Below, piece after piece: positions 22,850 to 33,052 of a stretch of DNA of 64,000 bases. Source of the stretch: Crotalaria pallida (taxonomy: Eukaryota > Streptophyta > Magnoliopsida > Fabales > Fabaceae). The stretch covers positions 101,499,290 to 101,563,289 of the forward strand of contig CM075649.1 of assembly GCA_037953625.1 (NCBI GenBank), written 5' to 3'. Under the pieces are notes generated by a model. That model was not told where the DNA came from and did no database searches. It was given only the letters and a program-made list of their open reading frames with translations. Position 1 is the first letter of the stretch. Each line of letters begins with the position of its first letter. Made by a program: the position numbers and the translations under genes.

Positions 22850-23160
22850 AAGTAGTTTTAAAATCGGTCGTTTTGGACTTTTGAAATCGGTTGCTGTGGT
22901 GATGTTGAAAAAGGTGGAATTAAAAGTGGATCTTTTAAAATCGGTCGTTTTGACCGATTTCAAAAATAATTTATGAAATCGGTCGTTTTGACCGATTTCA
23001 AAAATAATTTTTGAAATCGGTCAAAACGACCGATTTCATAAATTATTTTTGAAATCGGTCAAAACGACCGATTTCATAAATTATGTTTGAAATCGTCCAT
23101 AACGACCGATTTCATAAATTACTTTTGAAATCGGTCAAAAAAGACCGATTTTAAAAGTCT
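22850..23160. repeat. CACTA subterminal repeats, left end
   Basis: At least six copies of AAATCGGTC-GTTTTGACCGATTT or half-palindromes of it, spaced by TTTATGAAATC/AATAATTTTTG spacers, fill the first 320 bp. In En/Spm elements such repeats bind the TNPA protein and bring the ends together. That role is inferred here from position. Confidence 0.85.
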
Positions 23161-23522
23161 TTTTTTTTTTTTTAATAACACATTATCTACACATCCCCTG
23201 CTGCATGAAATTAAAAATTTTCTTCTTTACACAGAAGAATACCAATTACAGAACCTAACCAAGCTAAATTCATAAGCAAAATTCATATCAAACTAACAAT
23301 TTTGAAGTAGAAAATACAAAATACTTATCAAACTAACAAAATATGCAAGAGTTACAAAAGTTGAAGAATATATAACCGAATTACAGAACCTAAGCAAGCT
23401 AAAATTCATAAGCAAGATTCATATCAAACTAACAATCTTGAAGTAGAAAAATACAGAACCTAACCAAGAAAAATTCATAAGCAAAATACTTATCAAACTA
23501 ACAAAATACTCATGATCAAGAG

Positions 23523-26500
23523 TTACAAAAGTTGAGTATTGAGAGTAAGTATAAATGATGACCAGCGCTCAATAACATTGTCAATGCATTCTTGTGGTAT
23601 GGGACCTTGAGGACTGTGATTCATGGCCTGAAATATAAATGAGATAAAGATTATTCAATTACCTCATTACTTTGTTCAATAAACTCAAATACAAAGTCAT
23701 ATTCAATTACCTCATTCCATTTGTTGGAAATATTTGTCATGATAATGGTGAGCATATTTATCATAACATAATACCCACAATGTACGCTCCCCTGTTGTTT
23801 TGCACACTACAACATACAACATTTGAAATATTAAATAAAATTATATATCAACATAGAAGACAAATTCAAATCAAGAAGAATGCAACCTTCAATACAACAC
23901 CAATTATTTTTTAGATTAATTTTAAAATTTAAAGGAAAATTTTGGCAGAGTTTCCTCTAAAATAAGGACTTTCCCAAAATTTGTAATACATCCTGTCAGA
24001 AGTCAGAATGCAACAACACATATCATATCATCCATAATCAGTTTTATATCGTAATAAGTATCATCAAGAGTCCATATCACAGTTCAGATACTATACAGTA
24101 GCTTTGGGTTAATAATAGTAAAACTTAAAAAAATACCTTGGGTTTAATGATTTTCATCTTCTTTCTATTGTGTGCTTCCATCACTCTATTTTACAAAATA
24201 ACAATGATAAGTATATTTTGTATATGTTGGATAATAATACAACTACACTAAAGAATTTGTATAACAAGTAAAATTGCTCACGTTGTCAAAATCTGTTCCA
24301 TATTCTTATTCATGTTCCACCATAATGAACACAACAAGACCACATAAGATTCACTGGGACAAATGACCAATAGCTGCCAATGTTGACTACAAGAGAATAA
24401 TGGTTATTAAGCAATACATAATTATAACCTAAAGGAAACTTATTGGAGCATATTATAGAATTAATATTTACCTGATAAGATAAGGTGCTAAGTAAAATTT
24501 ATGTCTTCCACTAGTAATCCTCATATTAATGTATTTCTGAATATCATCATTTGAGGATTGTCCATGTGCTATGTGCTGAGGTTCTAAGAATCCGTATTCT
24601 TCATGTATGCCTTTTGAGACACATAAGCCATGTAAATACCTAAAATATAATAAGTTTTGTGTTAGCATTAAATAACTGTTTGAGTATATTAAACTAGTCT
24701 AGTTACCTAAGATAGTTTTATTTAACTTACACTATCCATGCTTGTATCGCTGGTATATCAACCTCAGAACATCTAATCATCCACTCTATTATCTTCCCAT
24801 CAATAAAGTTTTCTATGTCTTGATCCAACCCAGTAATCACCTTACCAATAACTAGCCGTAAAACTCTTTCTGTCCTTTTCAATTTAAAGGCCAGTGACAG
24901 TGCACGTGGCATAGCCGGCTCATCATCTTCTTTAGGTGCAACATCTTGAGATTGAATTGGTTTTTTGGACATTCCCTAAACAACAAAATAGGAATGTTAC
25001 TAGTGAAAGGAATAAAAGATAAAAGAAAATAATTACAAATAAATGAGAATGAATTAATTATACCGTGTCCGAACTATGCTTGATGAGTGGAGTAGGCCAC
25101 AATATGAAGCTCTTGAGGGCTTCTCCTACGGTTTTAACTTCATCAGTCTCGTGTGGCACTTCAGCATCTCCATCTATGACTTCGACAACCACCACCTTCG
25201 TAAATCCCTTCGGTATTGGCATATTGTGTATGGTTGTTGATTCATAAACATTGGCCCTCGCAACAATACGGAGATCTGGCTCCTCAACATATAAGTTATA
25301 TATGTCCTTGGGCTGAAGGCCACCACCATCATCATCATTCGGTATATCTAATATTACATTATTGCTCCCTTTAGTGCTTCTAGGTGTATGACGTGGAGGT
25401 TCGACAGGCTCTTGAAAAAGACTCAAACCATTAGATAGCATCATTTGTTTAACTTCTTCCATGAGTTGTGCTCTCATGGCATCCACTCTTTCTTGGAGCT
25501 TAGCCTCCACCTTAGCCTCCACCTGAGCCTCTAATTGAGCACCCACCATCTTCTTCATGGAAGACATAGATTGGGATGATGATGATGCACCCCAATACTG
25601 TCGGTGCCCCACACCTTTTCCAGCTGTCCGAACACGACCAGAATGCTCTGGTCGCCCCAATGCAGTAGTAAGGATGTCATTCTTTCCTACAAGCTCCGTT
25701 CCTTGAGAACTACAACTTTGGGTCAAAGAGTCCTACAATAAATAAATTTATTATATAATCATAAGCATAAGCATAAGCACAGATAGATGTATTTATTATA
25801 TAATAAATTTAGTTATTTACTTACAATCTTGCCAGCAACAACTTCTGTAGCCTGGTTTACATACGCTCCTGTCTTCTTCCGTATGCGAGCTTTCTTCCAT
25901 TTCTCACCACGTAATGGTGGAGACGGGGGAGCATCAGGATCAAGTTCAGGATTTTTCTCACATTCAAGTTTATGTCTTTTGATCTTTTCTTCTATAATCT
26001 GCTCGGTTACCATTTTGTATCCTCCACGAGACGTTACGTGAGGGTACAAATTCATCGCTGAAATATCTTGAGCCTTCTTTCTCACGACCTACCAATGGTG
26101 AAAGAATACATGTTACTCTTACAATAACACATAATGTGTATTATTAGTAATGGTTAGTACATAACTTACTTGAAACTCAGGAGTATGTCGACCTCGAACA
26201 AATTCCTCCCAAACTTCCGGAGCAATAAATTTATATTTCAAACAAGGTGAAATATGACTCTTTGGTCCAAATATGTACTTATTTGTGAGTTTTGTCTTGA
26301 ACTGTCTCCATGCAACAGCAGCACTTGAAAGACATTTTTTCCTTAACAATCCATTGTCGGGAATATCGTAAGTGATCTACATTAGACAACAAACATAATG
26401 ATTAGTTACATGAATCAAAATATATATTATATCGATTAAAAAGAATCATAAGGAATGGTAGTAGTGATGGTACCTGTAAACATTCCCAAATATGGTTTTT

Positions 26501-26725
26501 CGTCTCTTCCGATACATGATTCCAATGATCGATTAGTATTGACACTTTACTACGGCCTAGTAAACCCACATAAGTGTTGAATCTTTTAGCTTCTGGCCCC
26601 GTAGCATCCAAGCTTTCATCAAGGTCAACATGCACTTTTTCACCGTCAAGACGTTTTTTAGTCAATGAGGCCAACCGTGTCGGGCCCCTAACATTTTTTG
26701 TGGGAGGAGGATTAGTAGAATCCAT
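23523..26725 (-). CDS. TNPA-like CACTA protein with C-terminal Ulp1/C48-like protease domain (multi-exon)
   Basis: The model joins minus-strand exons at about 26725-26474, 26376-26170, 26089-25825, 25732-25066, 24975-24731, 24637-24472, 24386-24282, 24188-24138, 23791-23711 and 23627-23523. Most have GT donors and AG acceptors read from the sequence. Exons 1-3 match the plant transposase family seen in En/Spm TNPA (V-A-W-R-Q-F-K-T-K-L, then F-V-R-G-R-H-T-P-E-F-Q). Exon 4 has a coiled coil of Q/E/K repeats (L-E-A-Q-V-E-A-K-V-E-A-K-L). Later exons read as a cysteine protease of the Ulp1 type: Q-H-W-Q-L-L-V-I (His) in exon 7 and V-H-C-G-Y-Y-V-M (Cys) in exon 9. The position usually held by Asp appears to be Cys, so catalysis is uncertain. 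Small exons are approximate. Confidence 0.7.
23925..24100 (+). repeat. Fragment resembling a Tekay-like LTR start, in an intron
   Basis: GGAAAATTTTGGCAGAGTTT followed by GGACTTTCCC and CCTGTCAGAAGTCAGAAT parallels a block found 80-150 bp inside the LTRs starting at 17235, 43302 and (minus) 40520. Only this short piece is recognisable. It falls in the intron before the protease Cys exon. Confidence 0.45.
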
Positions 26726-26826
26726 GAGCCTGCATAAAAGAAGTATAATTAGAAATTAGAAATATCAATAACCATAAATTAACACGATAAACTAAATATG
26801 CTTCAAAACTAATTAGACATACATAG

Positions 26827-29800
26827 TCATTTAGGAATAGGATTATTCTCCCAAATTCCTTCATGATGATCTTCCCGAGTTGCATGTGCAATATCTGTCT
26901 CATCTTCGTGATCCTCACTAAAAGTTGGTATTCTTGAATGATGAGACTCAAGAGACTCAAGAGTAGAATTAAGATCATCACAACCAGGTACGCTTCTTCC
27001 TTGCAGAACAACTGACAATTGCTCATTAGAAGGATCCTTAACATAAAACACTTGAATTGCTTGGAAAGCCATTATGAAAGGCTCTTCAGTGTAAGCTAAT
27101 TTCTTAAGGTCAACCAATGTAAATCCCATCTCATCTTTTTGTATGGCATTCATGCTGACCCATCGACATTTGAAAACAGGCACACTGAATTTATTGTAGT
27201 CTACTTCCCAAATCTCATCAATCACCCCATAGTAAGATGTGGATGCCATGATAGGATTTTTATCGTTTACTTTGGAGAAGTGCATGGCATTGGCAACTAG
27301 CATAACCCCACTATTTTGAACAGTGCTCTTGTCATCGAGGGACTTTGTATAAAAAGAATAATTGTTGATATCAAATCCACTGGAACATATTACATCAAAA
27401 TTAGGCCCACGTGCTAGCCACTTTAATGTATCAGAAACAGTATTGTCTTTAACAATTTGTTCTTCAAACCATTTCATGAAAGTCTTATTATGCTCCTTCA
27501 ACAACCACCTTTCACTCATTCGAGGGTTGTTATCCTTGATAATGTTTCTGTGAGTAACTATGTAAGGTTGAACATCGTCATTATTATTCAAGATGTAAAA
27601 ATGTGCCTTTAGCACTTCCTCCCGTTTCATGCTCTTAACATGTACACCATGTGTTCTAACACCATCATACCTTCCATTGTGACGAGACTCCGGAAGGCCT
27701 ATAGGTTTTGCTTTTCCCAAATAATCCAAACAAAACTCAATACTTTCCTCAGCAATATATTTCTGAACAATGGATGCTTCAGGACGGTATAAATTCTTAA
27801 CGTACCCTTTCAAGATCTTCATGTATCGCTCAACAGGGTACATCCATCGTAAATAAACGGGGCCACACAACCTAATCTCCCTCACTAGATGAACAATCAA
27901 GTGAAGCATAATGTCAAAAAATGAGGGAGGAAAATACATCTCCAATTGGCACAAGATTACAACACCTTCATTCTCTAACTCATCCAATTCCTCCGAATCA
28001 ATGACTTTACTGCATAAAGCATTGAAAAAGAAGCACAACCTAGTGATGGTGCGCCTCACTTCTTTAGGCAAGATACCACGAATAGCCACGGGTAGTAATT
28101 GTTGCATCAACACATGGTAATCATGGGACTTTAGGCCAACCAATTTGAGATCTTTCATTGAGACAAGGCTTGAGACTTTTGAAGAATAGCCCTGCGGAAC
28201 TTTGGTGCCAGCTAAACAATCACAGAAACTCATTTTCTCTAACTTTGACATTGTGTAGCATGCCGGAGGCAAATACGTCCGTTTACCTCTTTCCTGTGGA
28301 GCTAACTCCTCTCTTATACCCATGGCAAGCAAATCTAGACGAGAGTTCAAGTTATCCTTTGTCTTGCCCTTGATGTCGAGGAACGTGCCGGTAAGACTTT
28401 CACCCACATTCTTTTCAACATGCATGAAATCAATGCAATGTCTCACATCAAGAAGATGCCAATAGGGGAGCATGTTGAGAATCGAGTTCTTCTTCCATAT
28501 GGTTTTTTCATTCGTCTTCTGTTTACCCTTCCCAAAGACAACATGGATATCCTTAACCTTTTGATAAACTTGCTCTCCACTTAAAGGCTCGGGAGCAATT
28601 TCGTGCTCCGCCTTTCCATTAAAACGCTTTTTGAGTCTGCGATAAGGGTGATCACGCCTAAGAAATCTCCGATGCCCAAGGTAAACTGTCTTCCTTCCAT
28701 GGGTAAGTTGATGATAACATGTGTCTTCTCCGCATATAGGGCATGCATGATGCCCCTTCACGCTATATCCGCTTAAGTTCCCATATGCTGGGAAGTCATT
28801 TATGGTACAGAATAACAAGGCACGCATCTTGAAATTTTCACGACGATAGCCATCAAATGCATCCACACCTTCTTCCCACAAAATTAACAAATCTTCAACC
28901 AAGGGAGCAAGATAAATATCTATGTCATTTCCCGGTTGTTTTGGTCCGGAAATCAACATGGACAGCATCATATATTTCCGCTTTATGCACAAAAAAGGAG
29001 AGAGGTTGTAAATCATCAGAAGAACAGGCCATGTGCTATGTTGACTACTCAAGCTACCAAAAGGATTCATTCCGTCTGTAGCAAGTGCAAGCCTAAGGTT
29101 TCTTGGATCATTGCTAAAGTCGGGAAACAAAGAATCAATTTTTTTCCATTGCAAAGAATCGGCAGGATGACGAATCTTTCCATCACATTTCCTCTCTTCT
29201 GCATGCCATATAAGGTTCTTCGCATCAATTTCATTAGCAAACAACCGCTTGAACCTTGGAATTATTGGAAGATACCATAAGACTTTAGCAGGAGGCCTTT
29301 TCTTGCTCTCGTCTTGAAGACTAGAATCATCACCATCCTTCACCTTGTAGCGTGATTTCCCACATACAGGGCACTCATGCAAATCTGCATATTCTTTCCT
29401 ATACAATAGGCAATCATTAGGACAAGCATGAATTTTCTGATAGTTCATACCCATTGGACACAACACCTTCTTCGCCTCATAGTTGCAGTCAGGCAAGGTA
29501 TTCCCTTCTGGAAGCAAGTCTTTCAATAACTTAAGCAATTCGGTAAAACTTTTATCAGTCCACCCATTCCTCGCTTTCAAATTGAACAATTTTAACACGG
29601 TTGACAATCGTGTCAAATCATCATTGCACCCGGGATACAAAGGAGTGGCCAAATCATCAGTCAAACTCTCATACACATGCGCTTGGTGGAAAGACTCTGG
29701 TCCAATATCACGGATCATGTCCTCCAGATGATCCTCCATAACTCCGTCATCAACTTCGACACTCTGAGACTCGCTCTTCATACCTATTGGATCACCGTGC

Positions 29801-30018
29801 CATATCCACTTTGTATAACTCTTGCAAAACCCAGGAAAAATGAGATGATCTCTTATTTCCCTAATTGTTCTCCGATCAACATTGACACACTCTACACATG
29901 GACAGTGAAATAGCCCATTGTTATCACGGTCATTGGCTTTTGCAAATTCCAAAAACTCTTCCACTCCACGAGCATACTCATCACTCAATCGATCAGCATT
30001 TATCCAACTACGGTCCAT
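26827..30018 (-). CDS. TNPD-type CACTA transposase, 1063 aa, uninterrupted
   Basis: This is the catalytic transposase of En/Spm elements, acting in the nucleus on the CACTA ends. The single frame from ATG at 30018 to TAA at 26827 shows, in order, an N-terminal transposase-associated domain (W-I-N-A-D-R, C-P-C-V-E-C), a zinc-binding C-P-V-C-G-K-S-R-Y-K region near residue 215, the tnp2 core with L-A-L-A-T-D-G-M-N-P-F-G near 310 and P-G-N-D-I-D-I-Y-L-A-P-L near 360, W-H-L-L-D-V-R-H-C-I-D-F-M-H-V-E-K-N near 520, and the two conserved C-terminal domains (Y-P-V-E-R-Y-M-K-I-L-K near 735; E-I-W-E-V-D-Y near 940). Length and order fit a full-size family member with no stop or frameshift. The TNPA-like gene begins 100 bp downstream, consistent with one transcript and alternative splicing as in En/Spm. 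Confidence 0.92.
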   Translation of the reverse strand: MDRSWINADRLSDEYARGVEEFLEFAKANDRDNNGLFHCPCVECVNVDRRTIREIRDHLIFPGFCKSYTKWIWHGDPIGMKSESQSVEVDDGVMEDHLEDMIRDIGPESFHQAHVYESLTDDLATPLYPGCNDDLTRLSTVLKLFNLKARNGWTDKSFTELLKLLKDLLPEGNTLPDCNYEAKKVLCPMGMNYQKIHACPNDCLLYRKEYADLHECPVCGKSRYKVKDGDDSSLQDESKKRPPAKVLWYLPIIPRFKRLFANEIDAKNLIWHAEERKCDGKIRHPADSLQWKKIDSLFPDFSNDPRNLRLALATDGMNPFGSLSSQHSTWPVLLMIYNLSPFLCIKRKYMMLSMLISGPKQPGNDIDIYLAPLVEDLLILWEEGVDAFDGYRRENFKMRALLFCTINDFPAYGNLSGYSVKGHHACPICGEDTCYHQLTHGRKTVYLGHRRFLRRDHPYRRLKKRFNGKAEHEIAPEPLSGEQVYQKVKDIHVVFGKGKQKTNEKTIWKKNSILNMLPYWHLLDVRHCIDFMHVEKNVGESLTGTFLDIKGKTKDNLNSRLDLLAMGIREELAPQERGKRTYLPPACYTMSKLEKMSFCDCLAGTKVPQGYSSKVSSLVSMKDLKLVGLKSHDYHVLMQQLLPVAIRGILPKEVRRTITRLCFFFNALCSKVIDSEELDELENEGVVILCQLEMYFPPSFFDIMLHLIVHLVREIRLCGPVYLRWMYPVERYMKILKGYVKNLYRPEASIVQKYIAEESIEFCLDYLGKAKPIGLPESRHNGRYDGVRTHGVHVKSMKREEVLKAHFYILNNNDDVQPYIVTHRNIIKDNNPRMSERWLLKEHNKTFMKWFEEQIVKDNTVSDTLKWLARGPNFDVICSSGFDINNYSFYTKSLDDKSTVQNSGVMLVANAMHFSKVNDKNPIMASTSYYGVIDEIWEVDYNKFSVPVFKCRWVSMNAIQKDEMGFTLVDLKKLAYTEEPFIMAFQAIQVFYVKDPSNEQLSVVLQGRSVPGCDDLNSTLESLESHHSRIPTFSEDHEDETDIAHATREDHHEGIWENNPIPK

Positions 30019-31415
30019 ATCTAATTATTCAACCAAACAGGGGTGATCCTAAATGAATAATTCAATTTTATCATCATTTCAAACAAATTATATTATGTAA
30101 TCACTCCTACTATAAGATTATATTATATTCAAAATTAAAAAGTGCCATAAGATTTTAAATGAATAATTCAATTTTTACATCCTTCCATGTCGAAAGGAAC
30201 AGAAAAGGAAAGAAGAATGAAATTAGTACCTGCAGAGGAAGAAAATGAAGTGAACACCTGAGTGAGAGAGTGCAGAGGAGTGAAGGAGCTCGCGAGCTGG
30301 AGGGAGAAGAAACGGAACACAAAAAAACAAAATATTAGAACTCAGTGAACAAGAATCATTAGTAATTGTCATTAGTAATTGTCCCATACATTAAATTTAA
30401 TTTGTTTCCAATTGGAGCAGAAAGTCCCAAAGTCATAAATTGACATAAGCAAGAGCAAAGTTCAGGAAACAAATTTGTTAGATTTTGTTATAGTAGCTAA
30501 AACAAATAGTAGCTAAAACTGGAAATATGTGCACTCAGGTTTATATAATTGATATAGTTGAAGTTGATAACAATGTGCATTGTAAGTGATAGGTTTTAGA
30601 CCTATAATAACATACCAAAAAAGAATAAACACACATAGCATGCAGACTGAAATGCCTAAAATTATTAATTAATTAATATAAAAAAAGTAAAAACTAGATA
30701 CAATTGTTAATAGATTCACCTTATTTTTTGAGATAAGTTTAGTTCAAATGCCTTATAGATTGTGTTATTTGAACAACTTAAATTTAACAACTTCTCGCAA
30801 AATAAATCAAACTATGTTTATCTCTCATTTCTTACTTTACAGTTTTTATTTCCAAATGCAACTTCAAGAACTCATTTAAAAATCAAGGATAACTACTAGT
30901 TGTCACTTGTCACTAGTTAATTATCAAAATAACATTTTCTTTTGAAATTTATCCTCCATCATCCAGAGGAACCCATTTCATGTGCTTCCATACCAAATGA
31001 ACCTTCACCACAGTTTCCAACAACCCACAAAAGACCACAGCACCTCCAATATTTTTTCACTTTTTTATTTTTAATTTGTAAACTCCATCCCACTCTATTT
31101 AAAAGCTCCTCCCTGTCAAGAGATCATGCAACAACAGATTCACTTACTTTTGTATTGCTTTGCTTAACACTAACCCCTTTTGCCTATTCTCTTAAACTCT
31201 TAATCTTAGTTAGTCAAAGCAGCTAAGTTATTCTCTAAAACTTCTTGCCCCCATACACACAAAATTTTAACCAGAATGAGCAAACAAGGGAAATTTTAAC
31301 CAGAATTTTTTTTCCATATATTTACACTCTGATTTTTCTAAGTAGCTATAAGCTAAGATGTGTTACTTAAAAGATGTGCATGGAGTATAAGTTGAGAGGT
31401 TTGAGCTTAAAGACA
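30019..31415. other. CACTA 5' region upstream of TNPD, no gene recognised
   Basis: AT-rich sequence with no convincing coding frame; a 94-codon frame at 30942-31226 has coding-unlike composition. The promoter of TNPD on the minus strand and part of the captured host-gene intron or flank probably lie here. I cannot place either. Confidence 0.5.
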
Positions 31416-31845
31416 AAACTAAATGAAAGATTTTTAACCCTTAGATCAATAGTCCCTTCAATTACTAAGGTAATGTCTATTTTATATATTATATTTTTGC
31501 TCAGCTGAATGTCACTGCTCAAATTAATTATATATGTGCATTATTCCTGCAGGATGACAAAGTTTCTATACTTGATGATGCAATAGAATACCTAAGAAAG
31601 CTTGAGAAAAGAATAAGAGAGTTGGAAGCTCGAAGGGAGATAGTAGACATAGAGTCTAGAACTAAAAGATCACCTCAAGATATGGTGGAGAGGACTTCTG
31701 ACAATTATTTTAACAAAATTGATAATAGCAAGAAGCCAGTGATTAAAAAGAGGAAGGTTTCTGATATCAATGTGGCACGAGTAGAGATTAATTCAGATGC
31801 TCATAAAGGTAGTTCTAGTGATGATGTTACTGTCATGACGATTTT
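31416..31845 (+). pseudogene. Captured bHLH transcription-factor fragment (GL3/EGL3-like), two exons
   Basis: Exon one (about 31416-31469) encodes L-N-E-R-F-L-T-L-R-S-I-V-P-S-I-T-K, helix 1 and loop of a plant bHLH domain, and ends at a GT. A ~83-bp intron ends in TTCCTGCAG, and exon two (31553 on) continues D-D-K-V-S-I-L-D-D-A-I-E-Y-L-R-K-L, helix 2, then a linker with P-Q-D-M-V-E-R-T-S-D-N-Y and S-S-D-D-V-T-V. This is the wording of the anthocyanin/trichome bHLH group (GL3, EGL3, TT8 relatives). Just upstream of exon one the basic region is altered, and the fragment stops near 31845, short of the C-terminal ACT-like domain. The intron is kept, so it was taken up as DNA, not through mRNA. 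It lies inside the CACTA, opposite in strand to its transposase genes. Confidence 0.85.
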
Positions 31846-32039
31846 AATGAGAAGACAGTTCAGCAAGCACTACGTTTTTTTTCCTTCACTTTTTCATGAT
31901 ATTATTATTATCATTGACTTCATTTAACCATTTCTCTATTTTTTTCCAAAGCAGTACCAATAATGTGATTCTCAAGATTGGTGTAAACCTTCTAATCATT
32001 CGTTTGATAATAATGTTACTGAACACTGACCTTTCGTTT

Positions 32040-32345
32040 GAATAATAAGCTCGGAGGACGAAGTGACAGAGAAGAAGACAGACGCGTCGCCGAAGGACGA
32101 AGCGGTGAGGAGCTTTCCGTCGTCGTCGTCGGTGGAGAGGGACGAAGGACGGAGGACAACAGCGGCGACGAAGGACGGCTTCGATAATGGCAGCAGCAGC
32201 GGCGGCGAAGGACGGCTTCGATAATGGCAGCAGCAGCGGCGACGAAGGACGGCTTCGATAATGGCAGCAGCAGCGGCGGCGAAGGACGATAATGGAGCAG
32301 CAGCGGCGGCGAAGGACGATAATGGAGCGGCTTCGATAATGGCTT
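32040..32345 (+). repeat. GC- and CpG-rich tandem repeats in CACTA
   Basis: From about 32160 a ~39-bp unit containing GACGAAGGACGGCTTCGATA and ATGGCAGCAGCAGCGGCG repeats about three times, then two shorter versions. The stretch stands out sharply as GC-rich in AT-rich surroundings. Open frames across it (alanine- or serine-rich) are a by-product of the repeat; I see no known protein. It may be another captured fragment. Confidence 0.8.
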
Positions 32346-32496
32346 CTCTGTTTTATGTTTTGTTTTAGGTTTTGGCACTCATCTGATAGTGTGCGCGCGT
32401 TTTGATCAAATTTTTTGGAAGGACTTTTTAACTCAGTCACAAACGACAGAGTTAGAAAGTCTATATATATAAAAAATTAAAAATTTAAAAAAAGAA

Positions 32497-33025
32497 AAAT
32501 TACTTACGAAATCGGTCGTTTTGACCGATTTTAAAAGATAAAAATTAAAAATTTTAAAAATGGAAAAAAAACTTAAGAAATCGGGCGTTTCGACCGATTT
32601 TAAAAGATAAAAAATTAAAAATTTAATAAATGGAAAAAAAACTTACGAAATCGGCTGTTTCGACCGATTTTAAAAGATGAAAAATTAAAAATTAATAAAT
32701 GGAAAAAATACTTACGAAATCGGTCATTTTGACCGATTTCAAAAGATAAAAAATTAAAAATTTAATAAATGGAAAAAATATTTACGAAATCGGTCATTTT
32801 GACCGATTTCAAAAGATAAAAAAATTAAAAATGGAAAAATGGAAAAAATACTTACGAAATCGGTCCTTTTGACCGATTTCAAAAGATTAAAAATTAAAAA
32901 TTATTTTAAAAAAACTTACGAAATCGGTTGTTTAACGACCGATTTCAAAAGTTAGATTTTATTTACAAAATTGCCACCGCGTTTTTTTTTAAATCGGCTT
33001 TACAACGACCGATTTTAAAACCCCG
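32497..33025. repeat. CACTA subterminal repeats, right end
   Basis: Eight or so units of ~62 bp, each made of CTTACGAAATCGGTCGTTTT, GACCGATTTCAAAAG and an A/T-rich spacer. They mirror the left-end array. Units near the centre are the most alike. Confidence 0.88.
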
Positions 33026-33052
33026 ATTTCAAAACCTTATTTTCCAGTAGTG

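Larger units (their letters stand above)
22838..33052 (-). mobile_element. CACTA (En/Spm) transposon, 10.2 kb, probably autonomous type
   Basis: Both ends are CACTACTGGAAAA in inverted orientation, and the 3-bp target duplication GCT is perfect (22835-22837 and 33053-33055). Long subterminal arrays of a palindromic repeat flank the coding part. Two genes lie head-to-tail on the minus strand: a TNPD-type transposase (26827-30018) and a TNPA-like, protease-containing gene (about 23523-26725), the usual En/Spm order. It also holds a captured bHLH fragment and a GC-rich tandem repeat. TNPD is open over 1,063 codons and the TNPA exons are joined by plausible splice sites, so it could have moved recently. 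It sits inside the antisense ORF of the Tat element. Confidence 0.95.

Noticed and set aside
23672..23914. 80-codon plus frame in the CACTA
   Set aside because: It lies opposite the exon that encodes the protease H-C-G-Y-Y-V-M motif on the minus strand.
31886..32440. 184- and 120-codon minus frames rich in arginine/serine/proline
   Set aside because: They read through the GC-rich tandem repeat; repeats of any non-stop unit stay open in several frames.
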